Assembly (NCBI GenBank): GCA_963693085.1
Contig: OY856412.1
Coordinates: 1,127,827,244 to 1,127,891,243 of the forward strand
Origin: Alisma plantago-aquatica
Lineage: Eukaryota; Streptophyta; Magnoliopsida; Alismatales; Alismataceae
DNA: 64,000 nt
Direction: 5' to 3'
Both the position numbers and the translations under genes were made by a program. Each line of letters opens with the position of its first letter. Within the stretch, counting starts at the first letter, position 1. Of this stretch, positions 35,652-46,699 are shown piece after piece. The notes below the pieces were generated by a model, which saw nothing but the letters and a program-made list of their open reading frames with translations, was not told the DNA's origin and searched no databases.

Positions 35652-36669
35652 TCCTCTTCTTCTTCTTCTGAAGGTGGTCCATCATTGGCACAAAACTTTT
35701 TGGTAATCAGGTCTACCTTTTCATTTAATGCAGAGATGACTTTGGACTCTCTGACACTTTTTATGGTTGTCGAAAGCTCTCTCTTATCGCCCCATGACTG
35801 GTTCTTGGACATGTTCTTTAATATCTCATGATAGCGGGTGGGTTTGTTGTTGAGAAAGAAACCTGCTCCTACACTGTCAAGCGTGGTTCTCTCTCCCTTG
35901 TGCAGACCGTAGTAGAAAATTTTTCCTATCCCAACAAATCGATACTGTGATGAGGTACCTTCCATAGCATATTTTGGAATCCCTCCCATGCTTCAAAATA
36001 TGATTTGTTAGCCTGCTGTCTAAAATTATGGATCTTCTTCACCATATCGTTTATCTTTTGTGGAGGAAAATAATGCTTGAAGAAAGCATCAATCTAATCC
36101 CATGTCTCGATACACTCATCATCGAGATTGTGAAACCACGACTTTGCGCTATCTACTAGGGATGATGGGAACAATTTTAGATATATGTCAGTCACTGATA
36201 TTCTATCTAACTTGACCATATCACAGTTCTCAACGAAGTTACTGGTGTGTGTCGTCGGGTCTTTAAAACTGTGGTCGTGAAAAGCTTGGGATTTAACTAA
36301 AGAGATCAATCATGGATCGATCTTGTAGCTACCCACATTGATGGCTTGTCTTTTTATTGATCCTTTTTGAGCTATAGAGGAAGAGTCTCTAATCCTCTCC
36401 CATATCGTCTTCTCTTATGCTCCATCGCCCATTTCTGTTGATTTAGGTTCCTCTGGTGTTTTAGGTCCTTCAGGCGGAGGTGTTGGTTGTGGAGTTCGAT
36501 TGAATCTGTCTATAGATCTTTTGAATTCCCCCTCACTGTGAAGGAGTTCTTCTTGACTGAACCCAGTGAAGACAACTCTCCATACTCGTGGGCTTGGGTA
36601 TGCACCATGCACTAGTACCTTAAAGAAGCAAAAATAATTGTCAGAATACGATATTGGAGCTGGAAACAA
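35648..36669 (-). pseudogene. E2 gag, one main frameshift
   Basis: On the '-' strand: start region at 36669-36415 (Pro/Glu-rich end with TPPPEGPKTPEEP), then the gag core 36309-36094 with DPTTHTSNFVENCDMVKL, YLKLFPSSLVDSAKSWFHNL, matching the retrotransposon gag domain (LRLFPFSLRDRAKSWL in the family). It continues with FFKHYFPPQKI and a frameshift, then 35989-35648: KIFYYGLHKGERTTLDSVGAG, and ISALNEKVDLITKKF, ending in a run of Glu. The order and wording are Athila-like. Gag packages RNA. Few stops for its age compared with E1 pol. Confidence 0.8.
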
Positions 36670-36774
36670 TAATGATATTATAATTTAGCTTTGAGTGAAA
36701 TAAAACTAAAAAAATGAAAAAGGGTTGGCCTAGAGTGGCCGACCACAATACTCATAGTGCTGGATGTTGTCGTT

Positions 36775-36792
36775 TCCCCGACAAAGGTGCCA
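36775..36792 (-). promoter_or_regulatory. Primer-binding site of LTR-X
   Basis: On the '-' strand TTTTTGGCACCTTTGTCGGGG; active Athila-like copies have TTTTTGGCGCCGTTGCCGGGG. Better preserved than the E2 primer-site candidate. Confidence 0.75.
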
Positions 36793-36798
36793 AAAACT

Positions 36799-38364
36799 TG
36801 ACACGTGTTTACTGTGCATTATACACACATGAATGTATCAAAGTAATACATGCCTTTTGAGGCCCAAGTCAAACACATGGAAACATACTCTAGAATAATA
36901 CTACTAACTATGGTATGATCAGCTAGGCCGGTGAAATAGTTGAATTTGTTTGATTGAATAGAAACAAATACAGAACCAAAACAATCTTAAATATTAAGTT
37001 ACTCAGATTAAAGGAAATTCCTTAGGATAATGGTTTCACCACAGATAACATTGCAAATAACTGCACACACTAATATCTATTACCCCTATCCCTGAATAAA
37101 GAGCTTGTAGCAAGAACTACCCACTCCTGTAGTGTAGTTCACCACCTATTCTAATGCCAATCCCATTTCCATATTAATTGGTTGATTAGTTAGGTGGTTT
37201 ATGATTAATCTCTAGGTTTCTCCTCCCATTTATTCTCCATCTTTCTTAAGGGGTGCAATAAATGGGTAAATTTATACTTTTCCAACCCTTAACCTCTTTC
37301 CCAAAATGATTGAAGGTCTAATAATCTATCTATGGTGATTAATCATAAACAAAACAAGACAATTTCATATATTTATATCCATAAAATAGGGATAAAGATG
37401 ATATTAATGCATGAAAATCAAATATAATACATATACAGGCTACTCTCGGGTCCTAAGGAATCAAGGGGTTTAGCCCTGCATGGTTTTCATTGACAAATAC
37501 ATGGTAGAGAAAGAGAAAAATGTGGGAAACATTAGAAAAAAAAGTAACCCCTAAAGAATGGCCGGTTTGGATGATCCCCTACGTAATACATGCAATCTGC
37601 TATCTTTCAGCTGTAGATTCATCCTCCGGAGGGCCTAAGATCGTCCCAAATGAAGCCTTCGGTCCCTTTCTCTTCTCTCCTCTCTCTCTGGTGTCATGTA
37701 AATGGAAATGACTGCCTCTTTAGGTCTGAACAAACTCCCCTCAAGTCATAGAAATCACTTAAGTTACAAAATAATGCCAATCGTTGGATTAGAGTGTTAT
37801 CTTTAGATTTCCTGATCAGGTAGACTTGGTAGTATCGACTAGAGAGTCAGTAGTACCGAGTTTCTTGGGTAGCTATGTTTCATTACAATGTCGGTACTAT
37901 CAACTTGTCTCAATATCACCGAGTCTTTAGGTCGCTCGAGCATTGCCTCCCTGATGCCATCTCAGTAGTATCGAGTTTCTGGACTCAGTTACTAAGTTTT
38001 CGCGATTCATTTCTTGCACCTTACTGAAATGGTTTCAATACTACCGACTTTAGGTGTCGGTAGTATCAAATCTGGGCAAGTCTTCTGGTCTAGTGCTGAC
38101 GTGAAGTCGGTATCACTGACTTTTAGTGTCGATAGTACCGAGTCTGTGAAGCTCAGTTGTACCTGAAATTGCACAAGAATGTGGATAAGTACTCGGGATG
38201 CATATCAACCATTTTAAACAGTAAAAATCACATATTTTGATGCATTTAGATAGAACAAGCCATTGATAGCATTTCATGCATAATTAATCAAATAAATGAC
38301 AAATCAACACATAAAATCAAGGAAAATATGCCGGTGAAAATGACTAAAAATCCATTCATCAACA
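36799..38364 (-). repeat. LTR-X: unpaired LTR inside E2
   Basis: 1566 bp, on the '-' strand TGTTGATGAATGG to CACGTGTCA, directly followed by a primer site and gag, so it behaves as the 5' LTR of that gag. It is unrelated to the E2 LTRs. Its own upstream word cluster (GGTAGTACCGAGT) is at 37815-38150. No second copy is seen in the window. Confidence 0.7.
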
Positions 38365-38619
38365 ACCAAACAAAAGAGGACAAGTTAGCAAACCAATTTG
38401 CACAAATAATACAAAGAACAAATAATAAAGAATAGCAATGATGAGGGTAGTAGGAAAAGATCAAAGCAAAACTAACTAGCTAGGCTGAGCGCCTTTCTCT
38501 TGGGAAATAATGCCAGAAAGCTTGTTGTGTTTCTCAAATACAACCAAGCAAACTGGAAAGAGATGGTGCCAAATGAGAGAGTCAACACCACAACTACTAG
38601 GTAGCTATGTCACTTTTTC
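38365..38619 (-). other. E2 leader with repeated primer-site-like pieces
   Basis: On the '-' strand the end-of-LTR word AAGCTT and a TGGC(A/G) piece occur again at about 38500-38545, and TTTGGCACCATC at about 38563-38575, beside the main candidate at 38620-38639. No gene. Confidence 0.45.
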
Positions 38620-38639
38620 TCCCTAACAATGACGCTACA
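38620..38639 (-). promoter_or_regulatory. E2 primer-binding site candidate
   Basis: On the '-' strand TGTAGCGTCATTGTTAGGGA, five bases inside the LTR that starts at 38645; resembles TGGCGCCGTTGTTGGGGA with several changes. Confidence 0.55.
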
Positions 38640-38644
38640 AAGCT

Positions 38645-41025
38645 TGGTGTGTTTTTCCTAATTGTGATGCATAGACACCCAAATCAATTGAATCTTGACT
38701 AGATGTGCACACCTAAGAGCTTGAACACATTGGGTATCTTTCAAAGTTTATAAAGCCCTAAGATTTGGATCCACAAGCTCAAAGGGTCATGTTATAGTAT
38801 AGGAGGGTGGCAAGTTAGGGGTTGAACCCACAAGAGAAAATAGGGCACTAGAGCTAGGTTTGTTTTTGGATAGGTTCCTACTGCAGAGTCTAGAGTTGAA
38901 GGTTTTGAAAGTTCATTTGTTGATTACATAAAGGGTTGAAAAAACAAGCAATTAAAGAAGAACAACAATCAAAACCTAAATTAATAGTAGACAATTAATT
39001 CTAATGAGCAAGAAAATGACAAGCTAATCAAGAGAAGGGAAAGAAAGAAGCAAACTACACTAAGGCAAGAAAGAAGAGATCCACACTACACTAAGCCAAA
39101 AAACTAGGCAAAAGAGAAATTAAAGACCTAAACTAGCAAGAACAAAGCAAGAACAAGGAAATAAACTAACTAAGAAAGTAAAGAGCTAACTAAGCTAACA
39201 ATATTTAAGCAAGAAAGCAATTAGGGGTTTAATGCAATTAAGATAAGTGTGGGATGTTTGGGGGGTGCTCTTGTTAATTGAGTTGGGGGTGTTAACATGT
39301 GAACATCATTCTTTCATTTGTATTACCAAACCAAACAACAAGCTAGAGGCTTATGAATTTCTCTAAACTACTAAATGGTCGTGGATATGATAGGATGTGT
39401 ATAGGGGAAGTAGTGCCTAACACCTTGTACCCACCCTTACAAGGCTCAATTGGATTAGGGTTTAGGTGTAATTAAATTAGGATCGAATCAAGCCTAGGTT
39501 TCTAGAATAGGAACTCTTAGGGTAATTAGGGGTTGCGGGTTGTAATGGAAGGGGGAAGTGAGGTTTTAGACCTCACATCACCTACATTCTAGCCATGAGA
39601 AGGCTCCAAGCTAATTACATTAAATGATCTTATACTATCTACTTAGATCTCTCTCCTAGGTGTAGGAGAATTGATTAACATGTAGGAAGGTGAATACCTA
39701 AAAAAGATCCACAAATTGGACTCAGGAGAAATTCACAAATAGAGCCACATATAGGCAATTTTCCTAGAATCGAGGTGATTTCAAGCATAAACCACAAAGA
39801 AATATATGGGAAAATGAGATAGAAATAGAACATAATCAATAGAAAATGAAATTACAATGTTCACATATCATTTTACCAAAGATGGTATCAAAGTAACATT
39901 TTTAGTCCCAAACGGTCCACCTAAGGGGCTTAACTACTCATGGAAATGGAAAATACAAGAAGAGAGGAGAAAGAGGTAGAAGTAGCCATGGAGTTCGGTG
40001 TAGATGAAGGAATCCTCCTCTCCAGCTACTATAAAAGCATGCTCCTCCCTCCTCTAAGGTGAAATGGCATGGAAAGATGGTCGAAAGTGGTCAAAACCCT
40101 AAGAAACTAAGGTTTTAGTGGTGGAATTGGTGAAATGAAGTGGAGTGGAGATGGAAATGAGGTGGAATGGCTAAGGGGAAAAATGGAGAGATAAGGGTGT
40201 CTTGTGGGTGGCCAACCTTGAGTTCTAGCCACCATCTATGTATATATAGGTGGTGGGGAAGCATTACATTAAGTGTAGGTAAAATGGGTATACCAATGTA
40301 GAAAATTAGGTGAATTTGTAAGTAGCACGACCATGCTGGGCAACACGGTCATGGTAGGTAGTGATCAATAGGGCCATGGTGGAATGGAATTAGTCTGGTG
40401 GGAAACTGGATTTTGGTTCAGTGCAATTTTGGATTTTGGCCAATTGGAGGCACGACCGTGGTGGTCACCATTACCATGGTGGTCCATGGGAAACATGGAC
40501 GTGCTGAGTTGTGTGCCCATTTTGGCTCTAGAATTGGCTGCCCGTTCTCAGTGGCATGGTTATTCTAATACTTGGCCACACAACCGCGCTGGGCTGCAAA
40601 GTCATGATGCTGACTTGAATTTTTAGTGGCTTGAACTTGATCTCCTTCTATGATTTGCTTGGGCCAACACATCCATTTTATTGTACCAAGGTCATGTTGG
40701 TCTCTTCAGCAACACTTTTCTCTTGTACTTTGTTCATCCTTGAACTTCTTTGTTTCATTTGAGTCTTGGCCACTAGGGATAGGTTGAGGGAGCTTTTGTC
40801 TTCACTTTGGGCCTCTCTAAGGGTAGAGAAACCTTAAGAACATTCTCTCTATCTCTCTCGTCCATCCAAGCGTGGTCCAAGTACATGAAAAACATGAAAA
40901 GAACATCCATAAGTGCATTTGGCATGAATGTGCATACTGAGGGGAATAACATTTAATCTAATTACTTTAGATGTGATTGAAGTGCAATAAGACACAAGAT
41001 GAAGCCTTAAAATAGGGTTGCATCA
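38645..41025 (-). repeat. E2 5' LTR
   Basis: Partner of 28559-30940, 2381 bp, ends TGGTGTG and TTGCATCA on '+'. TATATATA at 40239-40248 used on the '-' strand; word cluster at 40325-40700. Confidence 0.9.
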
Positions 41026-41073
41026 AGTTGTTCTCAAGTAATCAGACTTTATATTTATAAGCTAATACTTAGG

Positions 41074-42782
41074 TGCCCACATCAATGATAACATGCCCTT
41101 GTGTAGTAAATGGGTCAACTCAAGGACAAGGGTGGAAGATGTAAAGAATCCTATGTCTTTGCTTAGTTATGCCTAATCAAAAGCAAGATATATGTTCCTT
41201 TCAGAATGAGGGTAATCAAACAATGATGTAATAAACAAAAGACAAGTAAAACCATATGAACAAGAGATAAATGGAACAAGAATCTTTAGATGTGTTTTTA
41301 AAATTAAGGAAGGAAAACTTAGATGTATTTTCACCATCTAAGAAAACTCACCAACATGCAATACTCACACACATTTTAAACCCTTGAAATAGTTTACAAG
41401 CAATAATTTTAAAGTCCCTATTCCCTCCTCTATTGAGATTAGGATAGATCTAGATCATAAGAGTGTCTCTCTCTCAAGATGATAAACAAACAACCAAACA
41501 TACAACCATATGATCATTAGCTTTAGCATTCCAACTTTATAATGCATTCATACTAGTCCATAACTCTTAGATATAGGCTAATACTACTCTCTCAAGGCAT
41601 TATAAATCAAACAACACATGATGGCAGTTAATCATGAAAGTGAAGCAATAAAGAGCAAGAGTATGGAGATAAAAATTTGTAAGAGTATATAATCAAAGAA
41701 TATAAGTATTTACATGTTGAGAGAGCCTTAGTGGCTACTCCCAATCCAAGAAAATGAATTGGCCACTCATGGTAGTAAGTGATGATTTAGATGTACGAGT
41801 GGATAAATACATGGAGATAGATAGATGGATGAAGATGAAAAAGACAGATCAGGGAATAAGGATGAAGATACAACAAACAAGAATCAATATGGATCTATAA
41901 TTCAATGAAGACCTCCTTCTTCTCTGGATCTAGTGATAGTGCAGTGATGGCGTGGTCCAAAAGAACTCCCTCTCTAAAAGGAGATACTTTATAATGTGAG
42001 GAAGGAGTAGGATATTGACGAAGCCTAGACTCTTATCCTTGGTGTCACCAGTCGATGGCTCTCGATAAAAAAGAGCAGCACTTCATTGTGGAAGATGAAG
42101 CTACCCTACTGGAGTTTCCATTCTTCTATTTATTGGCGTTCTTCCCGTATCTGAGGAACCCTAGTGTAGGGTGATTTCTTGCATCACCAACCTCATGACA
42201 CATGCCTCAGAGAACATACTTTAACTAACTGTACAACAACAATGTCCTTCTTGCGAGGTTCCATTGATCAACAACCCATAATCACTAGTCAATAGCATTA
42301 TCATTCAAAATATGACCGTTTGGACTCTTCGTCGGTCGATGTCTTTGTTGTGTCCAAGTCATTAGGATGTTGCATCATTGGTCAATAGCCTTTTCAGAAG
42401 TTGTCGATTTGTAAAGGTATCGATTGATGGCCTATGGTGTCGTTGAGTTATGAAGTTGTCAGTCTTGAATTTTCATGTCATTGGTCAAAGACCAATGGTT
42501 AGCATGCGGTTCAATTTCATCGATGCTGAGCCATTTGTGAAGGGTCCTGTTGATTGAGGACTGATGATACTTTTCCCTACTGCCATTTGAAGGCCCGTCA
42601 GGCTGCAATCGATGCATATGTTGGGTTAAGTCTATTTCCTACAAAAGACATGAACTATAAGTAGAGAAATGATTCTTCATGAATTGCTGAATAAGGGGAG
42701 TTATTAGAGATAAATCTTAAAAAATTAAGAGAAATGAGGACAAAAATTGTCATGTAACATCCACAAAAAGTGGATGTTATCA
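41074..42782 (-). repeat. E3 3' LTR
   Basis: About 1709 bp; on the '-' strand TGATAACATCC to CATCAATGTGGGCA-like end (outer end inferred from length of the E1 LTR). AATAAATAGA as TATA-like box at 42126-42135. A perfect 10-bp inverted repeat lies at the LTR start (42755-42764 with 42770-42779, loop AAAAA). Words ATCGATGG and ATTGGTCAATAG at 42040-42620. Between E2 and this LTR, 41031-41073 is a 43-bp remnant of unknown origin. Confidence 0.7.
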
Positions 42783-42819
42783 ACCCCCCCCCAAACTTAG
42801 AGTATAGCTTATCCTCAAG
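42783..42819 (-). promoter_or_regulatory. E3 polypurine tract
   Basis: On the '-' strand CTTGAGGATAAGC, TATACTCT, AAGTTTGGGGGGGGGT, immediately before the LTR start. Confidence 0.85.
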
Positions 42820-45800
42820 ATAATAGATGGAATAAAATCATCAAGCGACTTCAAAAGGCTTTGTTAATATAGTGATTTTCACCATTGATTGTATTTTTAT
42901 GCCATATCTAGGTCAAGATATCTGGTGACTGCACAATTTGCTTAATGTATCCCTAGTTTTTTCCCCATAAGTCCAGAGTTGCATGAACCTTCTTATCTTG
43001 CATAACCTTCTAGGAAAAAGGGTTTCTCCTTCAGTACTCACTCATAGCCTTACTTCCTATTCATACTCACATAAGGTTCTTGTTAGAGGTAGCTTTCACA
43101 CCCAACTTTTATTTTTTTGGGTATCCTAGCTAGATGTGTGGGCATGTTAAGGTTATAGTGAAGCTTACCTTCCTTAGGGTCAATCGACCATGAGTATTGT
43201 CATAAATACAATGTTGCTCAAACATTAGTATTTTTGTAGTTTCATATGGTATTGTGAGATTCCATTGGAACTTAAGAGGAGTAGTATTTTTGACCTCCAA
43301 CTTTATTACCATGCACAACATACTTACATTATTGAGTGAAACTATATACCGATCGAGCATAACCATTTCACATCTTTTTGGGCACAACTCTCATGCTTTT
43401 ATTCATGCTTGACTTCAATTCATTCTCACAAGGATTTGGGTGATAGGATTTTTAGGATGCATGGACTATCAAGCCTCTTTATACCCCTAGTGGGGTTAGT
43501 ACTAGAAGGGGTAGTTGTTTCCTCTTTACGAAATGTATGTTGTTTTCAATTTGTACTATAGGGATAGAGAGGTTGATCATGAGTGTATCAGACTTGGTCC
43601 TCCTTATTTCTGGGGATTTCTTAGGGATTGAAAGCATTCTTTTGCACCCTACAATGTCCTAATATAGAAATGTCATAGATACATAATCACATATGATTTT
43701 TAGCTAAATTTATAGCCTAAATATGCCACTCTTGAAATGATTATGGCAAGAAATAGATTGAATACAAGTAGGTCCAAGATGGGAGTGAGAACAATGTACA
43801 AGAAAATTGGATTCGAAATTTTCTTATATCAAAATTTTACCCTTCATTTTAGCAAAATTTGCTAATCACTGTTCATAAATTTCAAAAATTTAAAGAGAAA
43901 ATGTATATGTGCAATATAGCGGTGCAAAAGATGAGATAGCAATGTGAATGATAGAGTAACAAAATAGATATAAGGTAGAGGGACAAGGGCAGTACCTCCC
44001 TCACATGTTTATGCACACCCCCAAACTCATCATGCACTCTATCCCCAGAGTGTCAAAGATTGAGATAGGATGTAAACACATGAGGTTTACTTGTTTTCTT
44101 CTAGTCCTTCATTTACCCAATGAAAGTGTAGAAGTGAGCAACATATATTTCATGTAGATAATGGTATCTTTCATACAACAAACTTTCAACCCTACCCCAC
44201 TCAGGGCCAAGGATTGCATCCAACTTAGGTAGTGGAAGCCACAATCATTGGATTGATGTATCTATTGAGGGCTTCAATAGAAGAGCTATGCCTTTTTGAA
44301 GTCTTTTGTTGGGATGAAATGATCCCTTTCCATGCTCTTGGATCATCTCAATTATATCTTCTGTACAAGTCTTCTCTTTCTCCTCAGTGGCACTCTACGA
44401 CTTCATCATGTTTGTATATTTGTTTGTCATATAAGAAACATCAAAGTTGTTATACAAAACCCCTGTCTTTGCCTTTATATTGATTTCTAGGAGTGTTAAG
44501 TGTTATCATGTAGGAGAGGAAGGAATATGAAGTCTAGGAGGGAGTTTTGTAGGTGTTTTATCAATCTCTCCTTCTCTCCCAAACTCTTGTTGTTGAGAAT
44601 GTCCTCCAGTAGTAGATATTATGTCATGTGTGCATTTGACATACCCTCCCCAAGAAGGGATTGGTAAGCTTCCATAACACCTATTGACATGTGCCCATCT
44701 ACCTTTAACATGTCTTGGAGGTTGTCTTTCAAGACACATATCCCAATTCATTCGAATACAACGTCCCCTCTGTTACTATCCTCCTTGAGTTTGTCCATGA
44801 GCATGCTCAAGTCTTCTTGACATAGACTTTTACATGCCCACCTATCAAAGTTTGAGAAGGTTGTTGTGACAGTCTCAGTAGACCCCTTAGGCCTTGTTTT
44901 TACAAAATCATTATCTTTGTGTTGGTCTAGGAGGACTCATCATCTATCTACCCCTCCTCTAGTTGGTCTATTTTTGTAAGCTTGTAACTTCCTCTTTCAT
45001 CACGACCATTAGTATTTTTGGGAGAACTGTTGGGGGTGGCATTTCTATAGTCTCTTTTATTTTTTAGTTTCTATTTGCTAATCTATTGTATCACCTTTGG
45101 CTTGTTGATGTTGTTCTTTATATTGTTTTGTGTTGTTCCAACCTTTTTTCCACACAAGTCCCCTTTCTTTTTTAGTTGGGTCCAACCACATTTCTTTTCT
45201 GATATCTCGCCATTGTCATATGTCAAGAAGAGGTATGCTAGTATAAAGTCTATGTTGCACTACATCAGGAGACATCACCGGATTGCTAAAAGAGTGTCAG
45301 TTGTAGATCACCTCCATTGTGTATATGACATGTAGTCCATGTAAATCCTCCAGAAACAGATCCTCAATGAGGTTCCCTTTATTTATAGATTCCATTAGCC
45401 TTAGCATGATAAAAGCACAATCCCTAGGATCAAGCTTTTGTTGGGGGACTTTTGTGCTTATCAATTTTTCTGTTCCCTCCCCCAAGGTAGAATCCTCAGA
45501 TCTAGAAGCTAAAATGTGGTGATCCTCTAGATCTGGAGAAGGAGACTGTTTCTAGCCTAGCCAATCCAAAAAACTGGAAAGAACTTCATCAAGATATCTC
45601 ATATATAGATTTTCTTCATCACACTAGTTTCACACTGAAGGATGAAAAACTAGTGTATCCTAGATTTTAAGGCAGAGGAAAATGTAGCATGGTGAAAGTT
45701 ATGTTTTGCTGGATACATTATGGATTTCAAACCACACTTGCCTACCTTTAAGAAACTATCTGCATTGACTGTGGAACCCAAAGGACAGCCGTAACAAAGT

Positions 45801-46694
45801 GAATTTTAGCATAAGGATGAATTCATTACTCTTTTGCCCTATATATGTTCACTCATGAATTTAAGGTATTTTTCTTAGCCACTTGATCACTATTAATACT
45901 CAAATTCAAAATATGGTGATCAATGTAGTTTTTATACACTTGGTGACATCACATATTTGATTAATTTGTTACTCTATCCAAAGAAGTAATCTTATCCATA
46001 AACCTTCATCATCTGGGCCTCAAACTTTTTCTAAAGGTTCCTCACATTTTTATGAAGTTATGATCTAAATTTCATCCCATTAGGACATTCTTATAATTTT
46101 CTAAGATTTCTTGAAGTTAATGTGTAGAAAACCCTTTATTTGCCCCTTTTCCACCTCAACTATTCAAGGCTTGCTTGGGGGACGAACCCCAGCCCTTGGA
46201 TCTAAGTCACACGGATATAGGTTAGATCAGGTGGCCACTAACCTCTCTCCTACCTCCCATAATCAATGGGATGACTGTAAGACTGAGCGCGCCTTTGACT
46301 CGATTCGACTCTGTTTTGAAAAACCAAGCAAATGAAAATGTCCATCTCATAATTCTAAACCAATCTAGCCATTAATTCACCTTGAACTGACTTGTTTTGA
46401 GAGAAAATGAGATCTTTCTCTCTCGGTCAGTACCGTGGGTGATGTGGCCGTACAAAACCCTAAAACCAAGCCCCAATCACCTGTAAAAACACCACCCTTA
46501 ACTTTGTCGCTCACTCACGATCACAAACAACACGCTCAACACCTCGATCCCTCTCTCTCTTGTGTTTCCCTCTTTTTTCTATGCCATGGAACCACTATGG
46601 CACCACCATGCTGCATGTGTAGTGGTTGGCTGAGAGGACAAATTTTAGTCCTCGATTCAGATCCATGGTCAAGGGTTGACCAAGATCCAATGAC
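42820..46694 (-). other. E3 3' internal region, no product recognised
   Basis: Includes the inner polypurine signature at 44016-44047 (on '-': TGGGGATAGAGTGC, GAGTTTGGGGGTG). Open pieces on '-' at 44751-44506 (His/Gly/Arg-rich) and 45485-45297 (a 62-codon piece with RDCAFIMLRLMES); neither matches a family I know. 46100-46694 is more GC-rich and has CTCTCTCT runs; no gene is supported there. Confidence 0.4.
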
Positions 46695-46699
46695 AACAG

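Larger units (their letters stand above)
28559..41025 (-). mobile_element. E2: composite Athila-like element without RT, RNase H or integrase
   Basis: Two LTRs in the same orientation, 28559-30940 and 38645-41025 (2382 and 2381 bp), flanked by AGTGG (28554-28558) and AGTTG (41026-41030), a likely target duplication with one mutation. On the '-' strand: primer-site-like sequence (38620-38639), an extra unrelated LTR (LTR-X), gag, protease, hairpin, third ORF, inner polypurine signature, polypurine tract, LTR. There is no trace of RT, RNase H or integrase between protease (ends about 35063) and the hairpin (34911). In the stretch 28566-28670 the LTR pair differs at roughly one base in eight, so this insertion is older than the copia-type one. 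Confidence 0.85.
41074..46694 (-). mobile_element. E3: Athila-like element of the E1 family, 3' part only
   Basis: On the '-' strand: accessory region remnants, inner polypurine signature (44016-44047), LTR tract (42783-42819) and 3' LTR (41074-42782). The LTR shares with E1 the start, the GAGTGGCCAA and TTGGGAGTAGCCACTAAG stretch, and the TATA position. No protease, RT or integrase recognised. The right side is cut by the copia-type element at 46700. Confidence 0.7.
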
